The notes below the pieces were generated by a model. That model did not search any database, was not told where the DNA came from, and saw only the letters and a list, made by a program, of their open reading frames with translations. From positions 372,001-436,000 of the forward strand of contig NZ_NEGB01000002.1 in the NCBI RefSeq assembly GCF_002135235.1: a stretch of 64,000 nt of DNA, written 5' to 3'. The position numbers and the translations under genes were made by a program. Of this stretch, positions 9,440 through 18,946 are shown in pieces; position 1 is the stretch's first letter; the number at the start of each line of letters is the position of its first letter. Source of the DNA: Acinetobacter silvestris. Lineage in GTDB: Bacteria; Pseudomonadota; Gammaproteobacteria; Pseudomonadales; Moraxellaceae.

Positions 9440-10642
9440 CTATAATGGATCTTTATCAGTTTTGACTGATTCTTCAGTATCTTGCGTGTTTTTAAATTCA
9501 ATATCAAGATTCACATGATCATTGACCATCGAAACTGTAGTGGTATCACCATGATTTTGCAGCCCAACGATTGAAGTATTGGATTGATAAAATTGACTTT
9601 GCTCATACCATCCCTTGGCATGCTTTAATAAAACGACAATGATCGCCGCCACTGGAAGTGCAATTAACATCCCCATAAATCCGCCTAGTTGCGCGCCTGC
9701 AAGTACGGCAAAGACAACAGCGACTGGTGATAAACCAATTTTATCGCCCAATAAAAAGGGTTGTAAAACATAGCCTTCAAGTAGTTGACCAATTCCAAAA
9801 ACCACAGCAACTAAAGCCAAATGTGTCCAATCTAGTCCAAACTGGAAGAATGTTGCAATGACTGCCGAAATAATCCCGACACCAAAACCTAAATAAGGAA
9901 TAATACTGGCTAAACCTGCCACCATTCCAATGATTAAACCAACTTCTAGCCCAATCAATTGCAAACCAACAGCATAAACAATGCCAAGCAAAACCATGAC
10001 TAAAAACTGGCCTTTGACAAATGCCCCCAAGACACTGTGACATTCTCCAACTATTTCTAAGGTGCTGTGTTCGTATTTCAGTGGGATTAAGGCTTTTAAA
10101 TTTTGCAACATCCGATTCCAATCGAGTAAAAAATAAAATGCAATAATTGGAATTAAAACAATAGTCCCGCCAATCTGAATAAAACTTAAGCCAGATTGAG
10201 CAATTTTTAAGGCCATTGCCTGAATGCTATCCGCACTATAATTGGTCTGCACATAATCCATGACCACTTTGGAAATTTGTTCAGTATCAATTTCCATCGG
10301 GGCAACATTAAATTGATGTGAAACCCATGGTAAAAAAGTTGCATTAATCCAATGAATACCTTCAGGAATACTATCTCGTGCATAGATAAGTTGCTTCCAT
10401 ACCAATGGAACAACAAACCACATCGCCCATGTCACGCCGACACAAATGACAATAAAAACGATCGCAATGGCAAGCCATCTTGGTAAAAAACGATGCAGTT
10501 TCTCAACCAGTGGGCTAAATAAATAGGCAATTAAAAAAGCTGCAACAAAAGGGATCACTACAGGCTTTAATAAGTACAAAACCCATAAAATTAATGCAAT
10601 ACCCGCAAGAATAAAAATTCGTTTTAATGTCTGATCGTGCAT
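9440..10642 (-). CDS. AI-2E family (PerM-type) inner-membrane protein
   Basis: 400 residues with about eight hydrophobic helices: a pair at the N-terminus (10-50), one at 60-85, then a soluble stretch (85-150) and a C-terminal group (150-345), followed by a hydrophilic tail of about 50 residues. This is the AI-2E transporter/PerM architecture, including the conserved PYLGFGVGI and GDKIGLSPVAVVFAVLAG-type blocks. Members export small molecules or serve in ion homeostasis; the substrate cannot be told here. It lies upstream of hda and divergent from purM, an arrangement commonly found in gammaproteobacteria, so the neighbourhood gives no functional clue. Confidence 0.88.
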   Translation of the reverse strand: MHDQTLKRIFILAGIALILWVLYLLKPVVIPFVAAFLIAYLFSPLVEKLHRFLPRWLAIAIVFIVICVGVTWAMWFVVPLVWKQLIYARDSIPEGIHWINATFLPWVSHQFNVAPMEIDTEQISKVVMDYVQTNYSADSIQAMALKIAQSGLSFIQIGGTIVLIPIIAFYFLLDWNRMLQNLKALIPLKYEHSTLEIVGECHSVLGAFVKGQFLVMVLLGIVYAVGLQLIGLEVGLIIGMVAGLASIIPYLGFGVGIISAVIATFFQFGLDWTHLALVAVVFGIGQLLEGYVLQPFLLGDKIGLSPVAVVFAVLAGAQLGGFMGMLIALPVAAIIVVLLKHAKGWYEQSQFYQSNTSIVGLQNHGDTTTVSMVNDHVNLDIEFKNTQDTEESVKTDKDPL

Positions 10643-10744
10643 GTAATCACGCCTTATTCATATTTAATCGTTATAAAAAGAAAAATATTTCAGTAAAGAT
10701 AGCATTTTGGCACATAAATAACATAAGAGTTTCGTATATTCAGG

Positions 10745-10750
10745 TATAAT
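10745..10750 (+). promoter_or_regulatory. purM promoter -10 element
   Basis: A consensus TATAAT lies 27 bases before the purM ATG. No good -35 is found 17 bases upstream. A GGAG Shine-Dalgarno follows in the leader. Confidence 0.6.
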
Positions 10751-10776
10751 CGCCGCGCGAATGCGGAGACTTCATT

Positions 10777-11844
10777 ATGAGCAACTCAACTTCCCCAAAC
10801 ACTGGTTTAAGCTACAAAGATGCAGGTGTCGACATTGAAGCGGGAGACGCTCTCGTCGACCGAATCAAATCTGTCGCTAAGCGCACATCACGTCCTGAAG
10901 TTATGGGCGGATTAGGCGGCTTCGGCGCTCTTTGTAAAATCCCTAAAGGTTATGAAGAACCTGTTCTCGTATCTGGCACAGATGGTGTTGGTACAAAATT
11001 ACGTTTAGCACTCAATTTGAACCGTCATGACACGATTGGTCAAGATTTGGTTGCAATGTGCGTAAACGATCTTCTTGTATGTGGTGCTGAACCATTATTC
11101 TTCCTTGACTACTATGCAACTGGTCACTTAAATGTCGATGTTGCTGCCAATGTAGTCACAGGTATTGGTGCGGGTTGTGAGCTTGCAGGCTGTGCATTGG
11201 TTGGCGGTGAAACTGCTGAAATGCCAGGTATGTATGAAGGCGAAGACTATGATCTTGCAGGTTTCTGCGTAGGTGTGGTTGAGCAAAGCAAAATTATTGA
11301 TGGTACCAAAGTAAAAGCTGGTGACGTATTGATTGGTGTTGCATCAAGCGGTGCACACTCAAATGGTTATTCTTTACTTCGTAAAATTATAGATGTTAAA
11401 AACCTTGATTTAACCCAAATCGTTGATGGTCGCCCACTTGCAGATGTAGCAATGGAACCGACACGTATTTATGTCAAATCACTGCTTCAACTTTGCAAAG
11501 AAGTTGATGTTCACGCGATGGCACACATTACGGGTGGCGGTTTACCGGGTAACTTACCTCGTGTACTTCCAAACGGTGCTCAAGCAGTAGTGAATGAGTC
11601 ATCTTGGGAATGGCCAGAATTGTTCAAACTTCTTCAACGTGAAGGTGGTGTTGAACAGTTTGAAATGTACCGCACATTCAACTGTGGTGTTGGTATGGTT
11701 ATCGTAGTTGATGCGGCTGATGCTGACAAAACTATTGAATTATTGACAAGCCTTGGTGAAAAAGCTTGGGCAATGGGCCAAATTCAAGAAAATGCGGAAT
11801 CCGTTGATGGTGCTGACGAAAAAATTCGCGTAATTTTTGCATAA
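10777..11844 (+). CDS. purM: Phosphoribosylformylglycinamidine cyclo-ligase (AIR synthetase)
   Basis: 355 residues, near the E. coli length of 345. PurM closes the imidazole ring of 5-aminoimidazole ribonucleotide using ATP, the fifth step of de novo purine synthesis. Family blocks are present: [10 protein letters not shown] near residues 69-78, [33 protein letters not shown], and [17 protein letters not shown] near 250. The start is supported by GGAG about 10 bases upstream and a TATAAT further up. The purN ATG begins 10 bp after this stop, so the two purine genes form an operon, as in E. coli. Confidence 0.97.
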   Translation: MSNSTSPNTGLSYKDAGVDIEAGDALVDRIKSVAKRTSRPEVMGGLGGFGALCKIPKGYEEPVLVSGTDGVGTKLRLALNLNRHDTIGQDLVAMCVNDLLVCGAEPLFFLDYYATGHLNVDVAANVVTGIGAGCELAGCALVGGETAEMPGMYEGEDYDLAGFCVGVVEQSKIIDGTKVKAGDVLIGVASSGAHSNGYSLLRKIIDVKNLDLTQIVDGRPLADVAMEPTRIYVKSLLQLCKEVDVHAMAHITGGGLPGNLPRVLPNGAQAVVNESSWEWPELFKLLQREGGVEQFEMYRTFNCGVGMVIVVDAADADKTIELLTSLGEKAWAMGQIQENAESVDGADEKIRVIFA

Positions 11845-11854
11845 AGAGCGACGC

Positions 11855-12487
11855 ATGATCAAAATTGCTGTCCTCGTTTCAGGCAGTGGAAGTAACTTAC
11901 AAGCCCTGATAGATGCCAATCTGTCAGGTCAAATTATTGGAGTTATTTCCAATAAGCCAGGAGCTTATGCTTTAGAACGTGCAAAAAATGCGGGTATTGC
12001 AACTGCAATTATTGAACATAAACAATATCCAAATCGTGAAGCTTTTGATGATGTCATGCATCAGCAATTGCTCGATTGGGATGTTGACCTCGTCGTTCTG
12101 GCTGGCTTTATGCGCATTTTAAGTGCCAAATTTGTAAAAGCTTGGGAAGGGAAAATGGTGAATATCCACCCTTCTCTATTGCCGCAATACAAAGGTATGC
12201 ATACCCACCAACGTGTACTCAATACAGGTGATGTCATACATGGCTGTACCGTGCATTATGTCACGGCGGAATTAGATGCAGGCCAAGCACTGACGCAAGG
12301 TGTAATGAAAGTTCGTGTGCAAGATGATGCTATTTCTTTGGCAAATCGAGTTCATGTATTGGAGCATATCATCTATCCTCAAGCGGTAGAGTGGATTTGT
12401 AATGGTACACTGCAACATACTTCGCAAGGCCAAGTCCTATACAAAGGTCAGCCCTTAGTTGAGCCCATTCAGTTCTGTAAGCTTTAA
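11855..12487 (+). CDS. purN: Phosphoribosylglycinamide formyltransferase
   Basis: 210 residues. Transfers the formyl group of 10-formyltetrahydrofolate to GAR, the third step of purine synthesis. The N-terminal VLVSGSGSNLQALID loop binds the phosphate, and the catalytic Asn-His-Asp set is visible as NIHPSLLP (Asn and His) and VTAELDAGQ (Asp). An in-frame TTG at 11837 would add six residues but would overlap purM and lacks a ribosome-binding site; the ATG at 11855, with GAGCG 5' of it, fits the family start MIKIAVLVSG. Second gene of the purMN operon and followed by a terminator. Confidence 0.97.
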   Translation: MIKIAVLVSGSGSNLQALIDANLSGQIIGVISNKPGAYALERAKNAGIATAIIEHKQYPNREAFDDVMHQQLLDWDVDLVVLAGFMRILSAKFVKAWEGKMVNIHPSLLPQYKGMHTHQRVLNTGDVIHGCTVHYVTAELDAGQALTQGVMKVRVQDDAISLANRVHVLEHIIYPQAVEWICNGTLQHTSQGQVLYKGQPLVEPIQFCKL

Positions 12488-12513
12488 TTTTTGAAAATGA
12501 AATAGTCAGACTT

Positions 12514-12545
12514 AAAAGCCAGTTATGTAAATAGCTGGCTTTTTC
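12514..12545. terminator. Terminator after purN
   Basis: AAAAGCCAG/CTGGCTTTT stem with a 12-base loop followed by more T on the plus strand, 26 bases past the purN stop. The A-run on its left means it could also stop transcripts from the other side. Confidence 0.85.
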
Positions 12546-12570
12546 TTATTTTTAAATAGCAATATTCAGG

Positions 12571-12604
12571 TATAAAAAATCCGCAAGTCATCACTTACGG
12601 ATTT
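12571..12604 (-). terminator. Terminator after sthA
   Basis: Read on the minus strand, AAATCCG pairs with CGGATTT, an inner AAGT/ACTT stem extends the hairpin, and a T-run follows. It lies just past the sthA stop. Confidence 0.85.
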
Positions 12605-12625
12605 AATTGATAAAATTGTTAAATA

Positions 12626-14041
12626 TTAGAACAAACGATTCATACCATTTAATGTTGCTACACGATATGCTTCCGCCATCGTTGGATAGTTAAAAGTCGT
12701 TTCAACAAAATACTTAATGGTGTTATTACCACTTTGCATTACTGCCTGACCAATATGAATAATCTCTGCAGCATTATTACCAAAACAATGCACACCCAGT
12801 AATTCTAAAGTATCACGATGGAACAAAATTTTAAGTTCACCAGTGGTATCACCCGTAATTTGCGCACGCGCCAAATGACGGAAAGAGGCTTGTCCAACTT
12901 CATAGGGAATTTTTTCAGCAGTCAACTGGCTTTCTGTTTTACCAAAGAATGATATTTCAGGAATAGTATAAATTCCTGTCGGAATATCTTTTACAGGTTT
13001 AACATCTTTCTCGCCACTCATATTTGAACCCGCACAACGACCTTGGTCATATGCCGCAGATGCCAAAGATGGCCAACCAATCACATCACCCGCAGCATAA
13101 ACATTTTCAACTTCAGTCTGATATTGATCATTGACTGCAAGCTGACCACGGCTATTTGGTGTAATACCAACATTTTCCAAACCTAACCCATCAGTATTAC
13201 CTGAACGACCGTTACACCACAAAATTGCATCTGCTTTAATTTTTTTGCCACTTTGTAAATGCATTACCACGTGATCATCAAATGTTTCCAAACGCTCAAT
13301 TTGTTCATTATGACGAATTAACACACCCTGCTCACGTAAGTGATATGACAAGGCATCTGCAATTTCATCATCCAAATAACTGAGTAATTGATGTTGGGTA
13401 TTAATCAAATCAACTTTATGATCAAGCCCAATGAAAATTGATGCATATTCACAACCAATCACCCCTGCACCATAAATAATAATCTTATGAATTGGGAAAT
13501 CTAGATCTAATATTTTATCTGAATCGAATACACGTGGATGATTAAAGTCTAAACCTTGTGGGTGATATGGACGACTACCCGTAGCTAACACTAATTGTTT
13601 AAAACTGAGTGTTTCTTTAATACCATCATCACTAAAAATGAGTACTGTACTTTTATCTTGGATATAAGCACGACCATGAAATACATCAATATTATTTCGG
13701 TCATAAAAACGTGAATGTGTATCTACTTGTTGTTGAATGACTTTATGGGCATTACGTAACACTTGTTTCATGGTGAATTGCTTCCAATCCCCCACTTTCT
13801 TAAACATTGGATCACGTTGATATCGAATAATGCTAGAAACTGTTTGACGTAATGCTTTACTTGGAATTGTGCCAACATGGGTACAATTTCCACCCAGTTG
13901 TTCACGAATATCAACTATTGCAACACGCTTACCAGATTTAGCAAGCTTCATTGCCGCGCCTTCACCAGCAGGTCCTGAACCAATTACGACAGCATCGTAT
14001 TTTGAAAAATTCCCACTAACGACTTCTTTTTTACGTGGCAT
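12626..14041 (-). CDS. sthA: Soluble pyridine nucleotide transhydrogenase (Si-specific NAD(P)+ transhydrogenase)
   Basis: 471 residues. An FAD enzyme that exchanges hydride between NADPH and NAD+, mainly draining excess NADPH. The fold is that of the dihydrolipoamide dehydrogenase family: [10 protein letters not shown] at residues 21-30 (FAD), [10 protein letters not shown] (NAD(P)), and [13 protein letters not shown]. The redox-active disulfide seen in relatives is lost: after GGNC (Cys53) the second Cys position is Thr58 (CTHVGT), exactly as in E. coli SthA, which excludes lipoamide dehydrogenase or glutathione reductase. The start MPRKK follows AAGGAG about 6 bases upstream. Single gene, divergent from lipA. 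Confidence 0.95.
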   Translation of the reverse strand: MPRKKEVVSGNFSKYDAVVIGSGPAGEGAAMKLAKSGKRVAIVDIREQLGGNCTHVGTIPSKALRQTVSSIIRYQRDPMFKKVGDWKQFTMKQVLRNAHKVIQQQVDTHSRFYDRNNIDVFHGRAYIQDKSTVLIFSDDGIKETLSFKQLVLATGSRPYHPQGLDFNHPRVFDSDKILDLDFPIHKIIIYGAGVIGCEYASIFIGLDHKVDLINTQHQLLSYLDDEIADALSYHLREQGVLIRHNEQIERLETFDDHVVMHLQSGKKIKADAILWCNGRSGNTDGLGLENVGITPNSRGQLAVNDQYQTEVENVYAAGDVIGWPSLASAAYDQGRCAGSNMSGEKDVKPVKDIPTGIYTIPEISFFGKTESQLTAEKIPYEVGQASFRHLARAQITGDTTGELKILFHRDTLELLGVHCFGNNAAEIIHIGQAVMQSGNNTIKYFVETTFNYPTMAEAYRVATLNGMNRLF

Positions 14042-14191
14042 TCAAAGCTCCTTATACTCAAATTCTGTATATATCTTATCTATATTATGACCTAATCTTT
14101 ACCATTTTTCTGTATTTACCTAGCATATATTATGTGATGACCACATTTAGGAAATGAATAGTGTTTTTACCCTATCATTTTTCAATTCCGC

Positions 14192-14197
14192 TATAAT
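14192..14197 (+). promoter_or_regulatory. Probable lipA promoter -10
   Basis: TATAAT 43 bases before the lipA ATG. The -35 is not clear. Confidence 0.5.
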
Positions 14198-14240
14198 ATA
14201 AATAAATATCCCCCGTCAAAAAACAGTGGAAAAGTTGAAT

Positions 14241-15254
14241 ATGTCAGAGAACCGTAAACCTGAACAGGGTGTTAAGCTACGTGGTGCAGAAAAAGTTGCC
14301 CGTATTCCTGTAAAAGTTATCCCAACGGTTGAAACGCCTCGAAAGCCAGATTGGATTCGGGTAAAAATGGCTGCGCCTGATGAAGTTCAACGCATAAAAA
14401 CAACATTACGTGCGCAAAAACTCCATACCGTTTGTGAAGAAGCAGCCTGTCCAAACCTCCCAGAATGTTTCGGTGGTGGTACTGCAACCTTTATGATTAT
14501 GGGTGATATTTGTACCCGCCGTTGCCCATTTTGCGACGTGGCGCATGGCCGACCAAATGCACTCGATGCCGATGAACCTCGTCATATGGCTGAAACCATT
14601 TCGAATCTTGGTTTAAAATACGCAGTGATTACCTCTGTAGACCGTGATGATCTTTTAGATGGCGGCGCTCAACACTTTGTCGATTGTATTAAAGAAGCTC
14701 GCGCTTTAAGCCCAAAAACATTATTAGAAATTCTAGTGCCTGACTTCCGTGGTCGTATGGATGTTGCTTTACGCATCATGACTGAATGCCCACCTGATGT
14801 GTTTAACCACAATATTGAAACTGTACCGCGTTTGTATAAAGCAATGCGTCCAGGTTCAGATTATCAACATTCTTTAAATCTGTTGAAAATGTTTAAAGAA
14901 TATTGCCCTGATGTACCAACTAAATGCGGCTTGATGGTAGGACTCGGTGAAACCGAAGAAGAAGTGCTAGCTTTATTAGATGATCTTCGTGCACATAATG
15001 TAGATTACATTACGATTGGTCAATACTTACAGCCATCTAAACAACATGCTCCGCTTGACCGCTTTGTTACCCCTGAAGAATTTGAACGTTATACCGCACA
15101 CGGTCAAAAGTTAGGATTTAAAAATATTTGGGCAGCGCCAATGGTACGTTCAAGTTATTTTGCAGATCGTCAATATTATGGTGAGCCTGTTCCAGCAGTA
15201 CGTCGTAAAACTGATCCTGCTAAAAAAATTACCGTACAAACCATTGAAGCATAA
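14241..15254 (+). CDS. lipA: Lipoyl synthase
   Basis: 337 residues from the ATG at 14241, which has GGAAAAG 7 bases upstream; a GTG at 14226 is in frame but less likely. LipA is a radical-SAM enzyme that inserts two sulfur atoms into protein-bound octanoyl groups to make lipoate. Both iron-sulfur clusters are encoded: the auxiliary cluster CX4CX5C (Cys-EEAA-Cys-PNLPE-Cys) and the radical-SAM CX3CX2C (Cys-TRR-Cys-PF-Cys). The C-terminal RSSY motif (VRSSYFAD) that anchors the auxiliary cluster is also present. lipB is not adjacent. A hairpin terminator follows. Confidence 0.97.
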   Translation: MSENRKPEQGVKLRGAEKVARIPVKVIPTVETPRKPDWIRVKMAAPDEVQRIKTTLRAQKLHTVCEEAACPNLPECFGGGTATFMIMGDICTRRCPFCDVAHGRPNALDADEPRHMAETISNLGLKYAVITSVDRDDLLDGGAQHFVDCIKEARALSPKTLLEILVPDFRGRMDVALRIMTECPPDVFNHNIETVPRLYKAMRPGSDYQHSLNLLKMFKEYCPDVPTKCGLMVGLGETEEEVLALLDDLRAHNVDYITIGQYLQPSKQHAPLDRFVTPEEFERYTAHGQKLGFKNIWAAPMVRSSYFADRQYYGEPVPAVRRKTDPAKKITVQTIEA

Positions 15255-15280
15255 GTTTTATTCAGAACATTAAACACAAG

Positions 15281-15310
15281 AAAAGCTCTCATTGATTGAG
15301 GGCTTTTTTA
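15281..15310 (+). terminator. Terminator after lipA
   Basis: AAAAGCTCTC pairs with GAGGGCTTTT (one G-U) around a short loop, followed by T residues, 26 bases past the lipA stop. Confidence 0.85.
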
Positions 15311-15435
15311 TTGAATTTAAGAATAATGTAGTTAATCAAAGTTCTCTCTTTAGCTTTGAAACTTTACGACCAATCGCCAATGGTTTTAAAAATTGAATAT
15401 TTTATGCTGTGAATACTTCAAAAAGAGAAAACACA

Positions 15436-15822
15436 ATGTCACAACAAGATTATAAAAATGGCTTAAAAGTTCGTACAGAAGTTATGGGCAAAAGTTTTGT
15501 TCAACGTGCGCAAGACAATACAGTACCCTTTACCCAACCGTTACAAGACTGGATTAATGAACATGCTTGGGGTTCAACTTGGCAACGTGAAGGCGTATTA
15601 CCACGCAAGTATCGCTCACTGATCACTATTGCTTTTTTAACTGCACTAAAAAGTCCAACAGAACTAAAAGGCCATGTCCGCGGCGCTTTAAATAATGGGG
15701 CGACTGTCGAAGAGATTCAGGAAGTTCTGTTACATAGCCTATCTTACTGTGGTGCGCCTGCAACTCAAGAAGCCTTCCGTGCTGCACTGGAAGTGATTAA
15801 TGAGTATCAACAAACCGAATGA
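15436..15822 (+). CDS. Carboxymuconolactone decarboxylase family protein
   Basis: 128 residues from the ATG at 15436, preceded by an AGAG ribosome-binding site; a GTG at 15409 is in frame but less likely. The small all-helical CMD fold is indicated by PRKYRSLITIAFLTAL, ELKGHVRGALNNGATVEEIQEVLLHS and YCGAPATQEAFRAA. These are closest to gamma-carboxymuconolactone decarboxylase (PcaC) of the protocatechuate branch. There is no other pca gene here. The usual PcaC role is therefore not supported by context, and it may act on another lactone or serve as a peroxidase-like protein. Standing alone between lipA and a convergent amidohydrolase. Confidence 0.8.
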   Translation: MSQQDYKNGLKVRTEVMGKSFVQRAQDNTVPFTQPLQDWINEHAWGSTWQREGVLPRKYRSLITIAFLTALKSPTELKGHVRGALNNGATVEEIQEVLLHSLSYCGAPATQEAFRAALEVINEYQQTE

Positions 15823-15826
15823 TTGA

Positions 15827-15896
15827 TCTCATCATCTTTGCTTTTAAAGATGATGAGATAAAAAGAACTGATACTAGAATAAGGATCAGTTCTTTT
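15827..15896. terminator. Two consecutive inverted repeats between convergent genes
   Basis: A perfect 13-bp stem (15827-15839 with 15846-15858) is followed by a perfect 12-bp stem (15861-15872 with 15885-15896). The second ends in T on both strands. They probably terminate the CMD-like gene and the facing amidohydrolase gene respectively. Confidence 0.75.
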
Positions 15897-15946
15897 AAGC
15901 TATTTTCATTCAGTTCATAAAAAACAATTGAAAACCCCACTTAGCT

Positions 15947-17290
15947 TTAGTTTTTTGCTTTCCAAGCTGCCTGAACTTTTTCAGCAACTGCTGGATAATC
16001 CAAAATAAAACGTACATGAGCCTCTACACCCGTTTTTAAAGTTGCATCATCAACAATAAAAAGTGGATTATGATTTGGGGCTGCTTTAGCTAAGTCTTGA
16101 TTAAGCGGTGTCGCGCCAAGAAAAATAAATAACGATGGCATCAACTTTCCATAATAAGCAAAATCCTCACTCGGACTGGCATTATGTTCTAAAAGATGCA
16201 GTTTTGAATCACCAACAACCGACTTCCATGTAGGTGTCATCAGTGCTGTTAAAGTTTTGTCATTATCAGTCACAGGTGCATAGGAGGATAACTCCACTTT
16301 CGCGGTGACATCATTTGCAAGTGCAACATGTTCAACCATCACAGGTAACTGTTTCAGCATACTTTGACGAATACCCTCATGGTTGGAACGCATACTTCCC
16401 ACCATGGTGACTTGCTCAGGAATAATATTGCCTGCTGTACCACCGTGAATATTCCCAATACTCACAGCTCCCATACCTTTACTCAAATCCACCCGACGAC
16501 TAATTAAGGTTTGTAGGTTATTAATGACTTCAGCAGCGGCAACAATAGGGTCACGCCCTAACCATGGTGTAGAACCATGTACTTGTTGACCATTTAAAGT
16601 GATCCGAACTGAATCGGCACTATTTAAAATAACACCATCTTTATAAAAAATATTTCCGCTTGGCATGCCAGCCATGACGTGCATCCCTAACATGACTTCA
16701 GGCTTAGGATGATTTAAAGCACCATCACTTATCATTTTACGAGAACCGATCTGATCCCCCTGTGTAAAGTTATCTATATCTGCGCCACCTTCTTCAGCAG
16801 GTTGAAACACAAAGATGACCGTTCCTTTAATTTTATCTTTATTAGCCGCCAATATTTTGGCAGCACTTAATAACATGGCCGTATGTGCATCATGACCACA
16901 GGCATGCATGACGGATGTTTCTTTCCCTTGATAAATAGCTTTGACTTGACTCGCAAAAGCTAAGCCAGTTTTTTCTGGCATTGGCAAAGCATCCATATCT
17001 GCCCGTAAAGCCATTACAGGCCCATCTTGCGAGCCTTTTAAAATTCCAATAACACCCGTTTTTGCAAAACCAGTCTTAACTTCAATACCGTACGATTTAA
17101 GCTCTCGCTGCACTAACTCAGAAGTCTTAAACTCCATATTACCCAATTCAGGATTAGCATGAATATGCTGGCGGATTTGAATGGTTTGCTGTTCAACCTT
17201 TTGTACAGAATCTTTCACCCAATCTGCAAAACTTAAGCTACTGATACTCAACAATGCTGCTGTTACGCAAATTTGACCATTCATCTTCAT
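15947..17290 (-). CDS. Exported M20-family amidohydrolase
   Basis: 447 residues with an N-terminal signal peptide of about 22 residues ending in SSLSFA. The mature part is an M20D metallopeptidase/amidohydrolase of the hippurate hydrolase/IAA-amino acid hydrolase type: ADMDALPMPE, HACGHDAHTAMLL (metal ligands Cys and His), PAEEGG (catalytic and bridging Glu) and a late HNASPSEDFAYY. Such enzymes split N-acyl or peptide amide bonds, and the signal peptide places it in the periplasm, unlike many cytoplasmic relatives. The substrate is not predictable. Monocistronic; its start region faces a Sel1 gene on the other strand. Confidence 0.85.
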   Translation of the reverse strand: MKMNGQICVTAALLSISSLSFADWVKDSVQKVEQQTIQIRQHIHANPELGNMEFKTSELVQRELKSYGIEVKTGFAKTGVIGILKGSQDGPVMALRADMDALPMPEKTGLAFASQVKAIYQGKETSVMHACGHDAHTAMLLSAAKILAANKDKIKGTVIFVFQPAEEGGADIDNFTQGDQIGSRKMISDGALNHPKPEVMLGMHVMAGMPSGNIFYKDGVILNSADSVRITLNGQQVHGSTPWLGRDPIVAAAEVINNLQTLISRRVDLSKGMGAVSIGNIHGGTAGNIIPEQVTMVGSMRSNHEGIRQSMLKQLPVMVEHVALANDVTAKVELSSYAPVTDNDKTLTALMTPTWKSVVGDSKLHLLEHNASPSEDFAYYGKLMPSLFIFLGATPLNQDLAKAAPNHNPLFIVDDATLKTGVEAHVRFILDYPAVAEKVQAAWKAKN

Positions 17291-17539
17291 GATTTTATGA
17301 CTTCCCTATAAATATTCACGATGCAATTCATTGCGCAATAAGCATAAATATTAATGAGAATTAAAGGCGAACCTTAGAAGTATATTTTTATATTTATACA
17401 ATATAGGTTTATAAGATGAAGAGCAGCATTGCCATTGACTAAAAACTTAAGAAACTAAACCCAATAATGAACAGATCAATTGGCTTTTTTCCGCTAAACA
17501 TTTTAGGCTATAGCAAATATTTTTTTCTTTGGATTTTTT

Positions 17540-18049
17540 ATGTCTAAACTCTCTATCCCAACCGACTTATTCAATCGTGCTGTTGCAGGTAATGCCGAAG
17601 CACAATTTGATCTTGCCGAGCTTTATATGCAAAGCGAAGATGAAGATGATAACGAACATGCTGAAGAATGGGCACTTAAAGCTGCACAACTGGGTCATGT
17701 TGAAGCTATGTACTGGTTAGGTGAAGGTTATGCTTTTTATGCAAAAGACATGCTAGAAGAAGATCCTGACGAGGCAAAAATCTATTTTGAACATGCTTAC
17801 CGTTGGCTAGAACAAGCCAGTAAGTTTAAACATCCTGCTGCGATTTTAGAATTGGCTAATTTTTACCGTCGTGGTGATGTCGTTAAGAAAGATGTGGCTA
17901 AATCGATTGAACTCGTTCAACAAGCAGCCGAACTAGGTGATGTTCAAGCCATGCGTGATTTGGCTTGTATCTATGAACATGGTTTAGGTCTGCCAGTAGA
18001 TGAAGCAAAAGCTGAGCTTTGGAACAATAAAGCCAAAGATGCCGAATAA
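17540..18049 (+). CDS. Sel1-like repeat protein
   Basis: 169 residues, no signal peptide, strongly acidic. Three to four Sel1-like (TPR-related) helical repeats of about 36 residues are visible: AEAQFDLAELYMQ, VEAMYWLGEGYAF, PAAILELANFYRRGD and VQAMRDLACIYEHGLG, each with the typical A..LA..Y pattern. Sel1 proteins act as protein-protein adaptors; the partner is unknown. An upstream TTTGGA is a weak ribosome-binding site. Monocistronic, with a terminator directly after its stop. Confidence 0.8.
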   Translation: MSKLSIPTDLFNRAVAGNAEAQFDLAELYMQSEDEDDNEHAEEWALKAAQLGHVEAMYWLGEGYAFYAKDMLEEDPDEAKIYFEHAYRWLEQASKFKHPAAILELANFYRRGDVVKKDVAKSIELVQQAAELGDVQAMRDLACIYEHGLGLPVDEAKAELWNNKAKDAE

Positions 18050-18082
18050 AAAAATAGCCCATTGAATGATGGGCTATTTTTC
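18049..18082 (+). terminator. Terminator after the Sel1 gene
   Basis: An 11-bp stem (AAAATAGCCCA with TGGGCTATTTT) starts right after the stop codon and is followed by T residues. Confidence 0.88.
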
Positions 18083-18200
18083 AATGAAAATAATGCACAA
18101 ATACTCTAAGTAAATAATTCAATTTCGGTCATCAAATGAAACCCTGATTAAAAGTCATTAAATCATGAAACATCATCGTCGTTAACACATAAAAAACGGA

Positions 18201-18740
18201 TTAATGTAGCGTGCTTGAATGTAAATTAAAATTTTGATCATCAATCACAATTACTTGCTGACAAATTCCATCGACGTTCCTTTGCTGCTCAAACACCTGT
18301 GCTGGCATCGCTTCAAATGAATCAAAGAAACAAATTTCATGTTCATCAATAGAATACACTAGCGACTGATTGCCTATACCATCCAAAGTGTCATAGTAAA
18401 CAATCACTAATTTACCACTCTCAACTGCCTGTTGAATCTGTTGATAACTTAAAGCTGCATGAATGTGAACACCCTGAACTTGGGCATTTTCATAAAAAAT
18501 AATTTCGTCGGGATCAATATTTGGATCTGGGTCTGTGTAAAAAGACACATTAAAACCAAATTTTTTAAGTGCAAACGCCAATGCAATAGTAAATGTTCCA
18601 TCGACCCGATCATGTTTGGACGCTTGAATCAATTCTTCAATATTCTTTTCAATACCATGCTGTTGAAAGATCATCCATAACGCAAAAACTCCACAGTTTG
18701 ATTCAAGATTTAACAACGATTCAGGAATATTTAAAGCCAT
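18201..18740 (-). CDS. C39-like papain-fold protein, possibly inactive
   Basis: 179 residues from the ATG at 18738-18740, which has GGGATGGA upstream. ATG 18749 or GTG 18851 are possible, but the longer version would run antisense through the ahcY promoter and riboswitch, so I reject it. The segment ESNCGVFALWMIFQQHG is the catalytic-Cys helix of the C39-like cysteine peptidase fold. Next comes DGTFTIALAFALKKFGF, then the central strand. At the place where active members have His (G-H-x-V-V) this protein reads GNQSLVYSID, so the catalytic His seems missing. No signal peptide or transporter partner. It could be a pseudo-enzyme or binding protein. Function unknown. Confidence 0.65.
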   Translation of the reverse strand: MALNIPESLLNLESNCGVFALWMIFQQHGIEKNIEELIQASKHDRVDGTFTIALAFALKKFGFNVSFYTDPDPNIDPDEIIFYENAQVQGVHIHAALSYQQIQQAVESGKLVIVYYDTLDGIGNQSLVYSIDEHEICFFDSFEAMPAQVFEQQRNVDGICQQVIVIDDQNFNLHSSTLH

Positions 18741-18787
18741 AAGTTCCATCCCAAAATATGATTGCGCTGATAATAAGCAAAACGACA

Positions 18788-18816
18788 TTGGAACTACAAC
18801 AATTTCCAAGTACAAT
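18788..18816 (+). promoter_or_regulatory. ahcY promoter
   Basis: TTGGAA (18788-18793) and TACAAT (18811-18816) are separated by exactly 17 bases. The start would fall about 7 bases further on, just before the 5' arm of the riboswitch. Confidence 0.75.
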
Positions 18817-18824
18817 ATGCGACT

Positions 18825-18946
18825 CGTCGAGGGGTGCTGCGACTTTTTCACAGGCTGATTTTCAAAAACAGTAATGTGAAATCGCTAGGCTCGACGATTC
18901 GGTCAAAACTTCTGTGCAATACTGGTTTTGATCAACAACGGCATCC
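18825..18946 (+). promoter_or_regulatory. SAH riboswitch (S-adenosylhomocysteine-binding leader) upstream of ahcY
   Basis: The leader folds as the SAH riboswitch. P1: CGTCGAG (18825-18831) pairs with CTCGACG (18890-18896). P2: GCGA (18839-18842) with TCGC (18882-18885), extended by TTTCACA (18846-18852) with TGTGAAA (18875-18881). The conserved GCTGCGAC and CTAGGCTCG segments surround the ligand pocket. P4: GGTCAAAAC (18901-18909) with GTTTTGATC (18925-18933). The pseudoknot is complete: GGGTGCT (18832-18838) pairs with GGCATCC (18940-18946) with two G-U pairs. SAH riboswitches are known to switch on ahcY when S-adenosylhomocysteine accumulates, which is what is downstream here. Pairings were made by eye. 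Confidence 0.88.

Noticed and set aside
9777..10121. Second minus-strand frame of 114 codons within the AI-2E gene
   Set aside because: Out-of-frame shadow of the membrane protein; no own ribosome-binding site or homology.
11837..11854. TTG start for purN that overlaps purM
   Set aside because: No ribosome-binding site; the ATG at 11855 gives the normal PurN start.
18741..18851. N-terminal extension of the C39-like gene back to a GTG at 18851
   Set aside because: It would cover the ahcY promoter and half of the SAH riboswitch in antisense, encodes nothing conserved, and a good ribosome-binding site stands before the ATG at 18740.
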